Notes under the pieces: model-generated
What the model saw: only the letters and a program-made list of their open reading frames with translations
Database searches by the model: none
What the model was told of the DNA's origin: nothing
Shown here: piece after piece, positions 40,339 through 59,819 of the stretch
Position numbering within the stretch: position 1 is the stretch's first letter
Layout of the letters: each line of letters begins with the position of its first letter
Position numbers and translations under genes: made by a program
NCBI RefSeq assembly: GCF_902459465.1
Contig: NC_047066.1
Coordinates: 18,727,047 to 18,791,046, forward strand
DNA length: 64,000 nt
Direction of reading: 5' to 3'
From: Asterias rubens
Lineage: Eukaryota > Echinodermata > Asteroidea > Forcipulatida > Asteriidae

Positions 40339-40462
40339 TTAAAGACACTGGACACTATTGGTAATATTGTCAAAGACCAGTCTTCTCACTTGGTGTATCT
40401 CATCATAATATGCATAAAATAACAAACCTGTGAAAGTATGATCTCGATTGGTCGTCGGAGTA
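40339..40462 (-). mobile_element. Truncated family A copy
   Basis: Keeps TTAAAGACACTGGACACTAT and about 120 bp, then stops abruptly at GGTCGTCGGAG. Confidence 0.8.
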
Positions 40463-41064
40463 TTGGGCCCATGTTGGCCTACCACAAAAGGGATACACTA
40501 AAAAATTGATTTTTAAAGTAAGTCATATTACATTTGGTGAATTCAATCTCAGTTTGAGGCAAAATTCAAATACAATTTCAGCACAAATTTTAGTATGACG
40601 AGATTCTGCTTATAGATCAGTCCACTTAACCAAGTAGGTCTACCACTCTGGGATCACTTGAAAATAAATCAATATACGAATGATTTTGAACGCCATATGG
40701 GGAGGATGGTTTCAAAAATTTAATGTTTTTCTTACTTTGAATCCATAAAATTTCAACTTTCTTTGCCTTTAAATAACCATATTTTATTGGGTAATAGACC
40801 ATCATAATTTTACCAACTTTTCTTGATAATATTTACATAGTATATTGTCATTAATCAAATTTACCGTTCTAATTAATTAACTTTATCATGTCAATCGGTG
40901 TTGTATTGTGTAAGTGACTTAATGTTATTGCACTAGGGTTATTTGCTTAACCATTTAATAATTATTTAACAAAAAATGGATGATAATTTCTTGTTCTGAT
41001 CAATAAATTTATTCGTCATCTTTAAATCTCATGATTGCCTCTGAATTCGAGTACTTGTTTAAAA
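40463..41064. other. Intergenic, nothing recognised
   Basis: AT-rich unique-looking sequence. Confidence 0.4.
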
Positions 41065-41696
41065 GTCACCGTGGTCAAGTGGTTAGACTGCAGGACTTGC
41101 AATCACAAGGTTGTGGGTTTGAATCCTACCAAGCTAACCGTGGTCCAGTGGTTAGACTGCAGGACTTGCAATCACACGGTTGTGGGTTCGAATCCTACCA
41201 AGCTAACTGTGGTCCAGTGGTTAGACTGCAGGACTTGCAATCACAAGGTTGTGGGTTTGAATCCTACCAAGCTAACCGTGGTCCAGTGGTTAGACTGCAG
41301 GACTTGCAATCACACGGTTGTGGGTTCGAATCCTACCAAGCTAACTGTGGTCCAGTGGTTAGACTGCAGGACTTGCAATTACAAGGTTGTAGGTTTGAAT
41401 CCCCCAGCTAACCGTGGTCTAGTGGTTAGACTGCAGGACTTGCAATTACAAGGTTGTAGGTTTGAATCCCCCAGCTAACTGCTGATTTCACAATGACTAG
41501 AATAAATATTGTCGTCTAGTTACTGAATCGCAATTTCTTGATTTGTGTGATTCACAATCATAGACGTTAAACCAATGTTTGTGAGAGAGATTGGCTGTTG
41601 CCAGCTTGGTGTTTATATCCCCTGCGGGATTTTGCTGAGTTCCCTTGATGGAAAGATCATTCAAACAAACAAACAAACAAACAAACAAACAAACAA
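41065..41696 (+). mobile_element. tRNA-derived SINE family F with six tandem heads
   Basis: Six consecutive ~62-69-bp tRNA-like units (A-box-like TGGTCCAGTGGTTAGACTGC, B-box-like GGGTTCGAATCC), then a single body (CACAATGACTAGAATAAATA) and a (CAAA)n tail at 41662-41696. Units 1-4 alternate ACAAGG/TTTGAATCC with ACACGG/TTCGAATCC, a duplicated dimer; units 5-6 share AATTACAAGG and CCCCCAGC. The 69-bp unit equals 23 codons, so two frames stay open by chance. Confidence 0.88.
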
Positions 41697-42434
41697 TGCT
41701 GAAGATTTTAATTGTTGGCTAAAAATTGCATTACTATAAAAATACGTAATCTATAAACAAATTTTCCTTGTGTTTACATGCACAAACAACAGTTGAAACT
41801 ACCGAGTTTTTTAAGTGAATTTGTTTCATGAAGCTATCCTTGCTCTTGGATCCACTAACATCAAACCTACTGGCTCACCCCAGTGCATATACAGAATGGC
41901 AAAATATATATATTTTGACAATTATAAACCTTTAAGTTCCAGGCGCACAGCTTGTAGGTCTTGTATTGGCACTACACCGAGTGCAAACAAAACCACAGTT
42001 TTACTATTGCGTGAGGAGAGAAAACCCACAGTTTTACTTTTGCGTGAGGAGAGACTTCCAGTTAACTTAAATAGTCCAACTACCATCTCTATTCCTTGTT
42101 GCTTATTGTCAATACAGTGTTTCTGGGTAGCTAGCAATACTTGCTCTTCATCTTTTCTCGCCCCGTCTCAACTCTTTCTCTCCAATCCACTGTCTATTAA
42201 TGACGTGGCTCTCCCTTGTGCCCAAAACCGGCGCGGCCCGCTCGTATGACAGGGCGCCCTCAAGAGTCGTGGTAATTTTTCCATGGTGACAACAAGCAGA
42301 GTTCGACGTGAAGGACGAAATCTTCAGTAATATTTACCGTTTTCTCTAAGTTTAAGACATGGAACTTGTGCATAGATAAAGCCAACTGGTAATTTTAATA
42401 TAGCACTGCAAGCTGAGTTATAAAAGAAGTCATA

Positions 42435-51250
<8,816 letters not shown>

Positions 51251-51348
51251 TTTTTTACGATGTTACATTTTTTTGGGTTGGTATTTCGGGGAGTATAATT
51301 TGATTCCATCAAACCACAACCAAGACGAGCATCAGTCTGAAGACATCA

Positions 51349-51354
51349 AATAAA
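51349..51354 (+). terminator. Poly(A) signal AATAAA for CFAP119
   Basis: Canonical hexamer 99 bp after the stop codon. Confidence 0.65.
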
Positions 51355-51428
51355 CTGTGCAAGTCTTGCATGTTTGGACCTGGTAAAATGCACACTTTGT
51401 TTCCTTTACCTACTAACCCATTCATGTT

Positions 51429-52045
51429 AAATGCACTGGACACCTTTGGTAATTGTCAAAGATCAGGGCCCAATTTCATAGCGCTGCTTACCGGCTGATT
51501 TTGTGCTTACTGTGCAATTTCTGTTTCATAGCGCTGCTAACCGTAAGCACACGAAAAGGCATGCTAACCTTCCGGTGCTTACCACACGAAAATAAATGAC
51601 ATCACAATAAAAATCCACGGTAAACACGCAATATGGCCGCCTAATTTTTCTGCTAACATGTGAAATACGCTAAGGCTTAAGCAAATTGTTCTGCTACAGT
51701 AAGCACGCAAATTTGCTATACCGTTAAGCAGCGCTATGAAATTGGACCCAGTACTCTCACTTGGTGTATCCCAACATATACACAAAATAACAAATCTGTC
51801 AAAATTTTGACTCAATTGATCATCAAAGTTGCAAGAGAATAATGAAAGAAAAACACCCATTGGTGCACCCGCTTGTATGCTTTCAGCTGAAGTACTTTAA
51901 AATTTGAGTGTGAAATTACCTTCTCTCTCTCACTGCGTTACTTCAGAGGCAGCCGCTTCTCCCAATATTTTCAACAGCTTGTTACCAAGTCAGTTTTTAT
52001 TCTAACTATTATTTTGAGTAATTACCAATAGTGTCCAGTGCCTTT
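51429..52045 (-). mobile_element. Family A copy split by a family C insertion
   Basis: Outer ends AATGCACTGGACACCTTTGG and AATAGTGTCCAGTGCCTTT belong to family A; the interior 51467-51748 is foreign. Confidence 0.88.
51467..51748. mobile_element. Harbinger-type MITE family C, copy 3 (nested)
   Basis: Flanked by CAG at 51464-51466 and 51749-51751; removing it and one CAG restores the family A sequence GATCAGTACTCTCACTTGG. Confidence 0.92.
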
Positions 52046-52144
52046 TGTTGTATCATTCATTTAAACATCACAGTTGTCACTGCAATGTTCACACTTGTAT
52101 GAACATACTCTGTTGTATTTACATAAACTGCACTAAAATATTTT

Positions 52145-52500
52145 GCGACCGGGCAATCTCTGTGGTCTAGTTGGTAAGACATCTGGGCCCATTATCCTGG
52201 CTCTGCTTACTGCCGAATTCTGCGCTTACGATCACGATTCCCCGCTTACGTGCAAGCGTAGAATGCATAGTAACGTGGAGTACGCATGCGCAGAAGCCAA
52301 AATTCGCCGCTAACCCGTGAAATAGGCTTGCCGTAAGCACAGAATACCCTGCTTCCAGAGCCATGAAATTGGGCCCTGCTCTAGAAAAGGTCGTGGGTTC
52401 GAATCCTACCCGAGTAATATGCCTGTGATTTTTTTCCAAAGAATTTGGGGAAGTGCACAGGGCTAACACACATCGTTGTGAGGCTAAAACCAAATAATAT
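52145..52500 (+). mobile_element. tRNA-derived SINE split by a family C insertion
   Basis: CTGTGGTCTAGTTGGTAAGA (A box) lies left of the insertion; GGTCGTGGGTTCGAATCCTA (B box) and TGCCTGTGAT lie right of it. Confidence 0.85.
52186..52375. mobile_element. Harbinger-type MITE family C, copy 4 (nested)
   Basis: Flanked by CTG at 52183-52185 and 52376-52378; removal restores AAGACATCTGCTCTAGAA in the SINE head. Confidence 0.92.
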
Positions 52501-52942
52501 TCTCCAAAAAATGTCTGTAAATTTATATACCGTTATTTTGGGGTTTTGTAAATTTTCTGATTGGGGTGAAGGAGTTTCCTTGTTTATGTTTTTAGGGCAA
52601 AATATTTAATAGAAAAGGATCTATGTGCAAATTATATAAATCATATAGACCTTATGCATCGACTTCATCCAGCCGCCTTCTTAGAGGTAAAACGATGACG
52701 AAATAATCAAAAGCGCACAGGTTTGTACATGTTGCGCACAGGTTTGGCCAATTAATGGCCGCTTTTTTACCTCTAGGTGAGGGCGCCCTACCGATATGAC
52801 ATCATGTGCATAAGGTCCATAACTGAATGCGTTTTGTTCGTGCATTGTTGCAGAAGATAATCCCTCAGTGAAATCTTCTTTTTAAAGTGAAGAATATTCG
52901 TATATTTCACCAGTGGTCATATTTTGCGACAATGCACTCATA

Positions 52943-53100
52943 TGCAGGCCTGGAATTTCATCTAAAAGGGCAAGCCCACTTTCACTTTGCAAAAGGCACT
53001 TCCATTGGAAATCTTTACAGCCTTAGGGGCACCAGGGCCAAGACCAGGGCAACGGAGGCAATGACCCTCCAGGGCCTCCGTGTAATTCAAGGCCTGCATA
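52943..53100. repeat. Dispersed repeat family M, copy 3
   Basis: ATGCAGGCCTGGAATTTCAT at left and TTCAAGGCCTGCATATT at right suggest short inverted ends; GGGCACCAGGGCCAAGACCA inside. Confidence 0.65.
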
Positions 53101-53148
53101 TTCATCCAATATTTGCATCTTTTTTTATATTGATATTATTTATGTACT

Positions 53149-53541
53149 GTTTAAAGGCAGTGGACACTATTGGTAATTACTCAAAATAATTATCAGCATA
53201 AAACCTTACTTGGTAACGAGTAATGGGGAGAGGTTGGTAGTATAAAACATTGTGAGAAACGGTTCCCTCTGAAGTGACATAGTTTTCGAGAGAAAGAAGT
53301 AATTTTCCACTAATTTGATTTCGAGACCTCAGATTTAGAATTTGAGGTCTCTAAATCAACCATCTAAACGCACACAACTTCGTGTGACAATGGTGTTTTT
53401 TCTTTCATTATTATCTCGCATACTTCGATGACCAATTGAGCTCAAATTTTCACAGGTTTGTTATTTTATGCATATGTTGAGATACACCAAGTGAGAAGAC
53501 TGGTCTTTGACAATTACCAATTACTGTCCAGTGTCTTTAAT
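53149..53541 (+). mobile_element. TIR element family A, copy (intergenic, convergent genes)
   Basis: Near-consensus full-length copy; TTTAAAGGCAGTGGACACTA and CTGTCCAGTGTCTTTAA ends. Confidence 0.92.
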
Positions 53542-54077
53542 TTGTTATCAGTGTTTTTGTAAGATAAATACATTCTTCTTGAAACTATTTTAAAAACCAG
53601 CACTTCATTTGTAAATAAAACAAATTTAAACTTCTGTATTCAAATGCACAAGATTTTGTTTCTTTTATTTTTGTTCTCAATAACAAATGTTTAATATAAA
53701 GACTAACCATTAACTCTTATGTACATGAAACACAATGGATTCAAAATGACTGCGCATGGCTGCAAAAACATCCATGCTTAATGTTAGCATTACTTAACGT
53801 TGCTGTAGGGGCATCAACACGGCTCATTGCATAGAAAAGTCAACATTTATCCTGTGAAAAGGAGAATAGGGGCTTAGTATGCCCCCTTTTCCTTCCCACA
53901 ATACCTTTCGACAATGAAGAAAAATCAGCCAGGAGGGAATCGCAATATAAGCTCTATGAAGAAACTGAAGCTTAAAATGATGCCTACATGTAGCTATTTC
54001 CTGCTAAGCAAAAAACTTGCCAGTCGCAAACATGTTTCCAAAATTGTGGCTGGTAACCTTATTCTTGGCTGGTAACC

Positions 54078-54420
54078 TTGGCTGGTAATCAGGGTGGCAT
54101 GGTTGGCTTGTGCGTAAAGCGCTCGCCTCTCACCAAAGTGACCCCGGTTCGATTCCCGGTCGGGGCCATATGTGAGTTGAGTTGTGCGTTGGTTCTCTGC
54201 TGTGCCACAAGGGTTTTCCAGACTATCCGGCTTTCCTCCCTCAGGAAAAAATCAAACACTTTCGATCTTGGCTGTGCAACGTGGTCATAATGGGTTGATG
54301 TGGCTGGCAGCTGAATGCGCCCTTGCATGCCTGCTTCTCGAACACGTTGTAGCCGTGTCCTTCGCAATTCAGCTCTTAGCTGCGAGTAAGGACGATTAGC
54401 CCCCCAAATTATTATTATTA
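54078..54420 (+). mobile_element. tRNA-derived SINE with (ATT)n tail
   Basis: Head GCATGGTTGGCTTGTGCGTA and B box CCCCGGTTCGATTCCCGGTC; body TGTGAGTTGAGTTGTGCGTT; ends in ATTATTATTATTA. Downstream of RAD51C, possibly in its 3' UTR. Confidence 0.8.
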
Positions 54421-54463
54421 TAACCTTATCCAGAAAAATATATCACAACAGCGACCAAACTTT

Positions 54464-54607
54464 TCAGCTTTGATCAGTTGTTCTCGATCGTTTCCGAGGG
54501 TTAAAGGAACTGTCTTCTGTGGTTTCCTGGCCCTGTTCATATGCTTCCATTGTTGAAGGAGATCCATGTTCTTCCTTTGACCTTGGAACGCTTCTTAGAC
54601 CATCCAT
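54464..54607 (-). CDS. RAD51C: RAD51C last exon
   Basis: 144 nt to TGA; polar tail ending [12 protein letters not shown]. The basic cluster resembles the C-terminal nuclear localisation signal of vertebrate RAD51C. A distant minus-strand AATAAA occurs at 53669-53664, beyond a SINE; whether it is used is unknown. Confidence 0.82.
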   Translation of the reverse strand: MDGLRSVPRSKEEHGSPSTMEAYEQGQETTEDSSFNPRKRSRTTDQS

Positions 54608-57600
54608 CTAGGAAAAACGAAACATAAAAACCCTGAATGAAAACATTTTTGTATATTTTTTTTATGAGAGATCAACTAACATTACAATGCCACAGACAGC
54701 CACTGCAAGGTGAGGGCTACACTTAACTGTCACAAGGGCCACATTGCCACATACTTCTGGGGCTGAAACAGGGTTACCCCCTTCACAGTCCCAAATCATG
54801 TAGGCATGGGTATTTTCCTTCCCAACTTTTAACGAAGCATTTATGTTTAAGTGCCTTGCTCAAGGGCACAAGGGTCATGACGGGAATTCAAACCCACTCT
54901 GACCACACCAGAGCTTGGGTTCGATGACCTAGACTGCCCGGCCACGACAAAACATTTGTAAGTTAATTCAAAACACTGATGATGGAATGGCAAATGTTGA
55001 AGGGTAAGTTGTAGTCAATTTATGATGGTACATTTAAGTATGGTTTCTGGGGGAATTTGGAAAATGAGTTTAATAAGTTAGTACATAAAAATGTCTATTT
55101 ACCGTGATCTGGTAAGGCACTGTCATCTCTTGTTTGTTGGGCGACTTGTAGAGATTTGCGTACCTTAAACAAAAGGAAGAGATAGTCAGGAACAAGAACA
55201 CTAATGGGAGACTTTCAGGACGCTTGGTGGCAGCAGACTTACCAGGTAAAATCCATTGTTCTCGGTAATGTGCGCATGCTCAGAACTACCTAAACAATGG
55301 ACATTTACGCGGTAAGTCTGCTGCCATCTAGCGCCTCCAAGTCTCCCATTACGTGAATTTCCAATTGGTAAAATTCTGTGAATTCTACTTGCTGGTTTCA
55401 CTGTGAGTCTTATCCGCTGTTATTAGTAATTTAGTTGTACACATTGGAACCCACTTCCTCAAGGCCAGTGATCCTGACCTACAGCCTACTTACTATTTTT
55501 GTCAAGATTTATTTGGTCGATTTTTATGATTCAAAGTTACTTTCATGATAGCATTTACAACTGTTTCTCAATACGTCAAACTATAAACAAGAAAATGTGA
55601 ATTTGTTGGGGTATCTAGTGTGTTAGTAAACTCACAGGCAGTGACACACTAAATTTACCTCTGGTTGTCTCTCCAGAAGAGGATTAATCTAATAGTACAG
55701 GCGTGACCCCAGCTCTCTCCTAGCGCTGGGATAAGGCGAGAGGGTCCACTGCCAACACGGGTTGTCATCTGATTTGTCAACACAACCTAGTCAAGGGGAA
55801 AAAAAGATACGGGATTGAACAAATTTGAAAGAGATCTATTTCAATATAAACCATACAGAATTGGGTGCATGGGTTTTGGCTGCATTACGGGAAAGCTCCT
55901 TTAAAGAAAGAGGCTAAACTAAAACATCCTTTTTATCTGACAACTAACACCTGTTATCTTTATGTAATTCCTTTTCCAAACAGTGGACTCAATTGGATCA
56001 TGCACAAACCAGTAGAGCTGCCCCAGTCAGATTAACTGCTCATCCATTAAGTTTAATGATCCAAGTAATTCAATATCTTGACTTGGTAATTTCTAGGAAC
56101 ACTTACAGCTAATTGGTGGTTTGATGCAACTCTAATTAGACTTTGCGCCAGTCCATTCAGAAGTCTTGTCCTCAAGGAAAAGTCATCAAAATCGTGCCGG
56201 AAGTGGAAAGCAATGCTGTCAATCACAACAAGTTTCACCTGCAACAAAATAAGGTTTTACTTTTAGTTATTGATCTACAAAACAAACTTCAGATGGGACA
56301 TGCAGGCCAAAAACTACAAAGAAGCAGACCTTTGTTGCCCTGGTCTTGGCCAAGGTGCCCCTTCAAAAGTTTCCCACAGACTTCAAGATTTACAAATGGA
56401 AGTGCCCTTTGCACAATGAAAATGGCATTGCCTTGCTCAAGATGAAATTTCGGGCCTGGATACATTTATTAGGTGTTCGGGCAATTCGCCGAGAACACCT
56501 AGTGCTTACAATTTTACAAACACTACATGCCTAGTTTTTTTGTTTTTTCTCAGTTTTGAGAAAAGCACAGTACCTTGTCGTGTTTCTTGAGGATATCGGG
56601 TAGTACATTGACTAACGCAAGCAGCTCCGTGTAGTCATGGCAACGGAAGTAGTGAATACCAACCAGAATCTTCTCCATTGAGAAAGATCTAAGCGCCTCT
56701 GCCAGCTCTGGTGCAAATATACCATAAAAAGAATAACTGGATCATTATACGGTGAAAATATTGTAGTAGCTAAATTAAATGATGTTAAATTTAGTATCCC
56801 TGTTCATCAAGCATACTGCAGGTTCGAGTCCTGGGGTGGATTTCATAAAGAGTTAAGACTAGTGTTATCTCGACTTAGGACGAGTTACTCGTCCTAACAT
56901 AGGACTAGCCATACATTTTTAATATCTCCTACGACTAGTCCTAAGTTAGGACAAGTCCTAACTCTTTGTGAAATCGACCCCTGGTCCTGGTACTTGTGTC
57001 CTTGACCAAGATACTTTAACACAACTGCTTGGGACATTAAGCCCCGTGTGCTAGGATCGGTAGTAGATGTAAAAGAACCCAAAACACTTATGGAAGAGTA
57101 GGGGTTTATCAAGTGTATCTGGTTCACATTGCAAGCACCGTTGCTTACAGAATTCCTCAGGCTTGTGAGCTACAGTTGTTAAAGACAGTGGACACTATTA
57201 GTAATTGTCAAAGAGACTAGTCTTCACAATTGGTGTAACTCAACATATGCATAAAATAACAAATCTGTGAAAATTTGAGCTCAATCGGTCGTCAAAGTTG
57301 CGAGATAATAATGAAAGAAAAAACACCCTTGTCACACGAAGTTGTGTGCTTTCTGATGCTTGATTTCGAGACCTCAATTCTTAACTTGAGGTCTCGAAAT
57401 CAAATTTGTGGAAAATTACTTCTTTCTCAAAAACTACATCACTTCAGAGGGAACTGTTTCTCACAATGTTTTATACTATCAACCTCTCCCCATTACTCGT
57501 AATCAAGAAAGGTTTTATGATGTGGATTTTTATAAGGAATATTTATAATTCAGACCTACTTGTGAGGCTTCTTAATTTTAGACTAAGTCTAAAACTAAAG

Positions 57601-57973
57601 ATAAGCTACACCGAAATCCGAATGGCACCCCGACCGAGACTTTCTTCTACTTTTTTTTATATTTCTGGCTCCTGATGACCTTTTTATTTCGAGAGAAATA
57701 AAGTATGAAATTCATAAATGATCCAAGACCCCCAAACAGTCACAAGTATAACATACAATCAATAAATAACTGCCTTAAACATGTTAAACAAAATAAAAGT
57801 TCAATAAACCACAACATATCGTAACTGGTTAATGCAAAACTCTGCACAATTCTACCTCTGCTTAACTCTGTCGGTTTCATTTCGAAAACATCTTCCACAA
57901 TTCCGAAACCATTGTCCTTTAATTTCGCCCTTATCGGTGGAGGAAAAGGAAAGCTTCCCAATTCACGCTGCAT
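54464..57973 (-). CDS. RAD51C: DNA repair protein RAD51C, Walker A exons not found (whole locus)
   Basis: RAD51 paralog of the BCDX2 and CX3 complexes in homologous recombination. Six exons on the minus strand match: N-terminal exon (57973-57856), then exons at 56707-56574, 56238-56107, 55786-55659, 55163-55103 and 54607-54464. Recognisable segments: [36 protein letters not shown], Walker [11 protein letters not shown] with [44 protein letters not shown] and a basic C-terminal PRKRSRT resembling the RAD51C nuclear signal. The ~140 residues with Walker A, two exons in vertebrates, have no counterpart in the 1.15 kb after exon 1. The first and second found exons have compatible phases, so a direct splice would give 238 aa without an ATP-binding loop. 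It may be an assembly deletion, a broken gene or a divergent form. Confidence 0.85.
54690..54955. repeat. Dispersed repeat (GGGCTGAAACAGGGTTACCC), copy 2
   Basis: Shared word with 44680-44850; includes GACGGGAATTCAAACCCACT, a B-box-like inverse. In the last RAD51C intron. Confidence 0.55.
55103..55163 (-). CDS. RAD51C: RAD51C penultimate exon
   Basis: 61 nt; [20 protein letters not shown]. Acceptor tttaag, donor gtaaat, phase 0 end. Confidence 0.88.
55206..55348. mobile_element. MITE family D, copy 6
   Basis: GGGAGACTTTCAGGACGCTT to GCGCCTCCAAGTCTCCC with AT on both flanks. In a RAD51C intron. Confidence 0.88.
55659..55786 (-). CDS. RAD51C: RAD51C exon, LTNQMT and SWGH block
   Basis: 128 nt; [20 protein letters not shown] then [18 protein letters not shown]. 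Acceptor actag, donor gtaaat, phase 2 end. Confidence 0.92.
56107..56238 (-). CDS. RAD51C: RAD51C Walker B exon
   Basis: 132 nt, 44 codons; [20 protein letters not shown] and [11 protein letters not shown]. The Asp of VVID is the Walker B acidic residue. Acceptor ttgcag, donor gtaagt. Confidence 0.92.
56301..56462. repeat. Dispersed repeat family M, copy 4 (inverted)
   Basis: ATGCAGGCCAAAAACTACAA at left and ATGAAATTTCGGGCCTGGAT at right match the inverse of 52943-53100. In a RAD51C intron. Confidence 0.65.
56574..56707 (-). CDS. RAD51C: RAD51C exon equivalent to vertebrate exon 4
   Basis: 134 nt; [20 protein letters not shown] and [17 protein letters not shown]. Acceptor caccag, donor gtactg, enters in phase 1 and leaves in phase 0. 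Confidence 0.88.
56844..56985. mobile_element. TIR element family G, copy 3
   Basis: GGATTTCATAAAGAGTTAAG at left; AACTCTTTGTGAAATCGACC at right; GACTTAGGACGAGTTACTCG inside. In the RAD51C gap region. Confidence 0.85.
56986..57178. other. RAD51C gap region, old repeat-like sequence
   Basis: Contains CTTGTGTCCTTGACCAAGAT and GTAAAAGAACCCAAAACACT words resembling the 8513-8790 repeat. No coding match to RAD51C on the minus strand. Confidence 0.45.
57179..57520 (-). mobile_element. TIR element family A, copy truncated at right
   Basis: TTAAAGACAGTGGACACTAT at left; ends at AAGAAAGGTTTTATGA without the final inverted repeat. In the RAD51C gap region. Confidence 0.85.
57856..57973 (-). CDS. RAD51C: RAD51C exon 1 (N-terminal)
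   Basis: 118 nt from ATG (minus strand); [20 protein letters not shown], then [13 protein letters not shown]. Donor gtagaa, phase 1, the same phase as the vertebrate exon 1. Upstream in-frame codons make a longer ORF but do not match the family. Confidence 0.8.
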
Positions 57974-59815
57974 CACTTGATTTAAGCTCCAAAATTGATA
58001 AAACACGTCTATTTTCAAGCTGTCGTCTGCAAAGTTTGTTTTGTAAATGGCTCAACTCTTTAGCCTTTGACATTATCCTTGGTTGCACACGCGCTAAAGG
58101 CGAAGAGTGGTACCAGACACAAATCGCTGGTTCTCTTTACAGTATAAGATATCAAAATACGCAGCAGCGTACCAGTGTTTACAGCGCCTGACTATAATTT
58201 CACGAAACTCAAAAACGCAGAGCTGTACAACTTTTGCTGCAAACATTTGAGGTAAATTTTCTCTTGATAATCCTTTAGTATTAGACAAGATTATATCATA
58301 TTTGGGAGGTCAAGTTATCAGTACGTAATAGCTGGTAGGTGTTTCACTTGAAGTAGACTAGATAATCTTGCCAAATTTTATCGGACTGCAGTCGTGTCGT
58401 GGTTTATAAATTATAGTTGTGACTTGCATGACGTGTTCAAGTTGTTGTGTGAATGTAATAATAATAGGGATGTCAAAACGGGTCACGTGACACGCGTAAA
58501 AATGGCGAACTTTTTCACGTCCAGTGTCAATGTTTCATCTTCCAAAAATTATTTTAACAAAATGGAGGAGAATAAAATTTTTTTTAACAAAATGAATGTA
58601 TTAAGACCACTTTGATGTAGTACTTGATTGAATTTGACACTTACTATAATTTTAGTTTTCTAGAATAGGGCAATTTAAATCCGTACTTTGCGCTGAAAAC
58701 ATCGCTTTTCTGCGTCCCGTCGATTTATTAACTTTTTGTTTCCGAGCGTGATGAAGTTTTTCGTTGTGGTTGTAGTCTCACGAAATATGTCCCAATATTG
58801 TCATACTTCCCCTTAAAATGAAGCTTAGATGTTTATCTTTTCATATTTAACCCGGGTCAGGGCGATAAACATGATCTTGAATTAATAAAACACCGAACAA
58901 ATGTAGCGTTTGATTAAACGCAATGAAAGCCTGTCAGCCCGCGATACAGTTGCATACCGTTGGAAAGCCCCATTCGTGATCTAACGAATGACAGCAGTGT
59001 CAAAGTTCAAGAACGAGGCAGTTTCCGATGAAAGCGCAATCAACACGAGGGGTTGCTCAAGTTTTATGCACCTATCCGGTACAGAGGTTGTGTATACAGC
59101 TAGTTGTCTGGTTTCCACCTCTTATAAAGAGTAACGCATGCAGCACACGGCAAAGCTGTTTACGGGGTGACGTCATTGGGCCGAAACCAGACTATTGTAT
59201 GCTGCGCAATGGTTTTGCAAAATGGAGACTACAGCGCCGCGTCCCCCGTGAGAAGGCCGGTTTATAGTCGGTCGCGCGATGGTCGCGCGACGGAAGACTT
59301 GCGCGCAATCCTAAGACTGAGGCCTAAAAACCATGTCTTTTTATGATCGCGCGTCAAGATTTCCGACGCCCGACCATCGGGCTTGAGTGTGCATTGTTGA
59401 CGTTTCCAAGGTTAAGATCGGACGTGTGGAAAGTGTCGCAAGTATTGTTTACCAAAATTGAAGAATAACAGCGGGAATTTTAAATTGTTTCTAGAGAAAT
59501 TTTGGTTGTTTATAGAGTGTATTCATATTATCTTCGAAAAACAAACTTTTGAGTTGATTTTTATACTCTTCAGAATTCAGTTCTCATTTTTTTTTTCAAT
59601 TTTACTAAACTTTAACTGAAACGTCCAGTAGAGTCAGTGCACAACCTAGCTTCTGTATAAAACAATTATCAGTCTGTAAGTTGGAGCAAATTAAACACAG
59701 TTCAGTTTTTCTTTGATTTTTAATTAACATTTACTTTTATTAATAAATAACTTTAAGTTTAACACATATTTTCTACAACAACTGCCCTTATTTTGATGAA
59801 AATTCTTGAAACAAC
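57974..59815. other. Upstream of RAD51C
   Basis: Probable RAD51C promoter region at its left end, with no clear core element. 59230-59400 is rich in GTCGCGCGA words and may be a decayed palindromic repeat. No gene recognised. Confidence 0.4.
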
Positions 59816-59819
59816 AATT

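Noticed and set aside
41031..41478. Two overlapping ORFs of 126 and 147 codons with a repeating peptide
   Set aside because: The 69-bp tRNA-like unit is a multiple of three, so open frames persist by chance; the sequence is a SINE head array.
41065..41478. CRISPR-like array of regular repeats
   Set aside because: Animal genome; units are contiguous tRNA-like copies with no unique spacers.
54089..54399. ORFs of 71-92 codons downstream of RAD51C
   Set aside because: Entirely within a tRNA-derived SINE.
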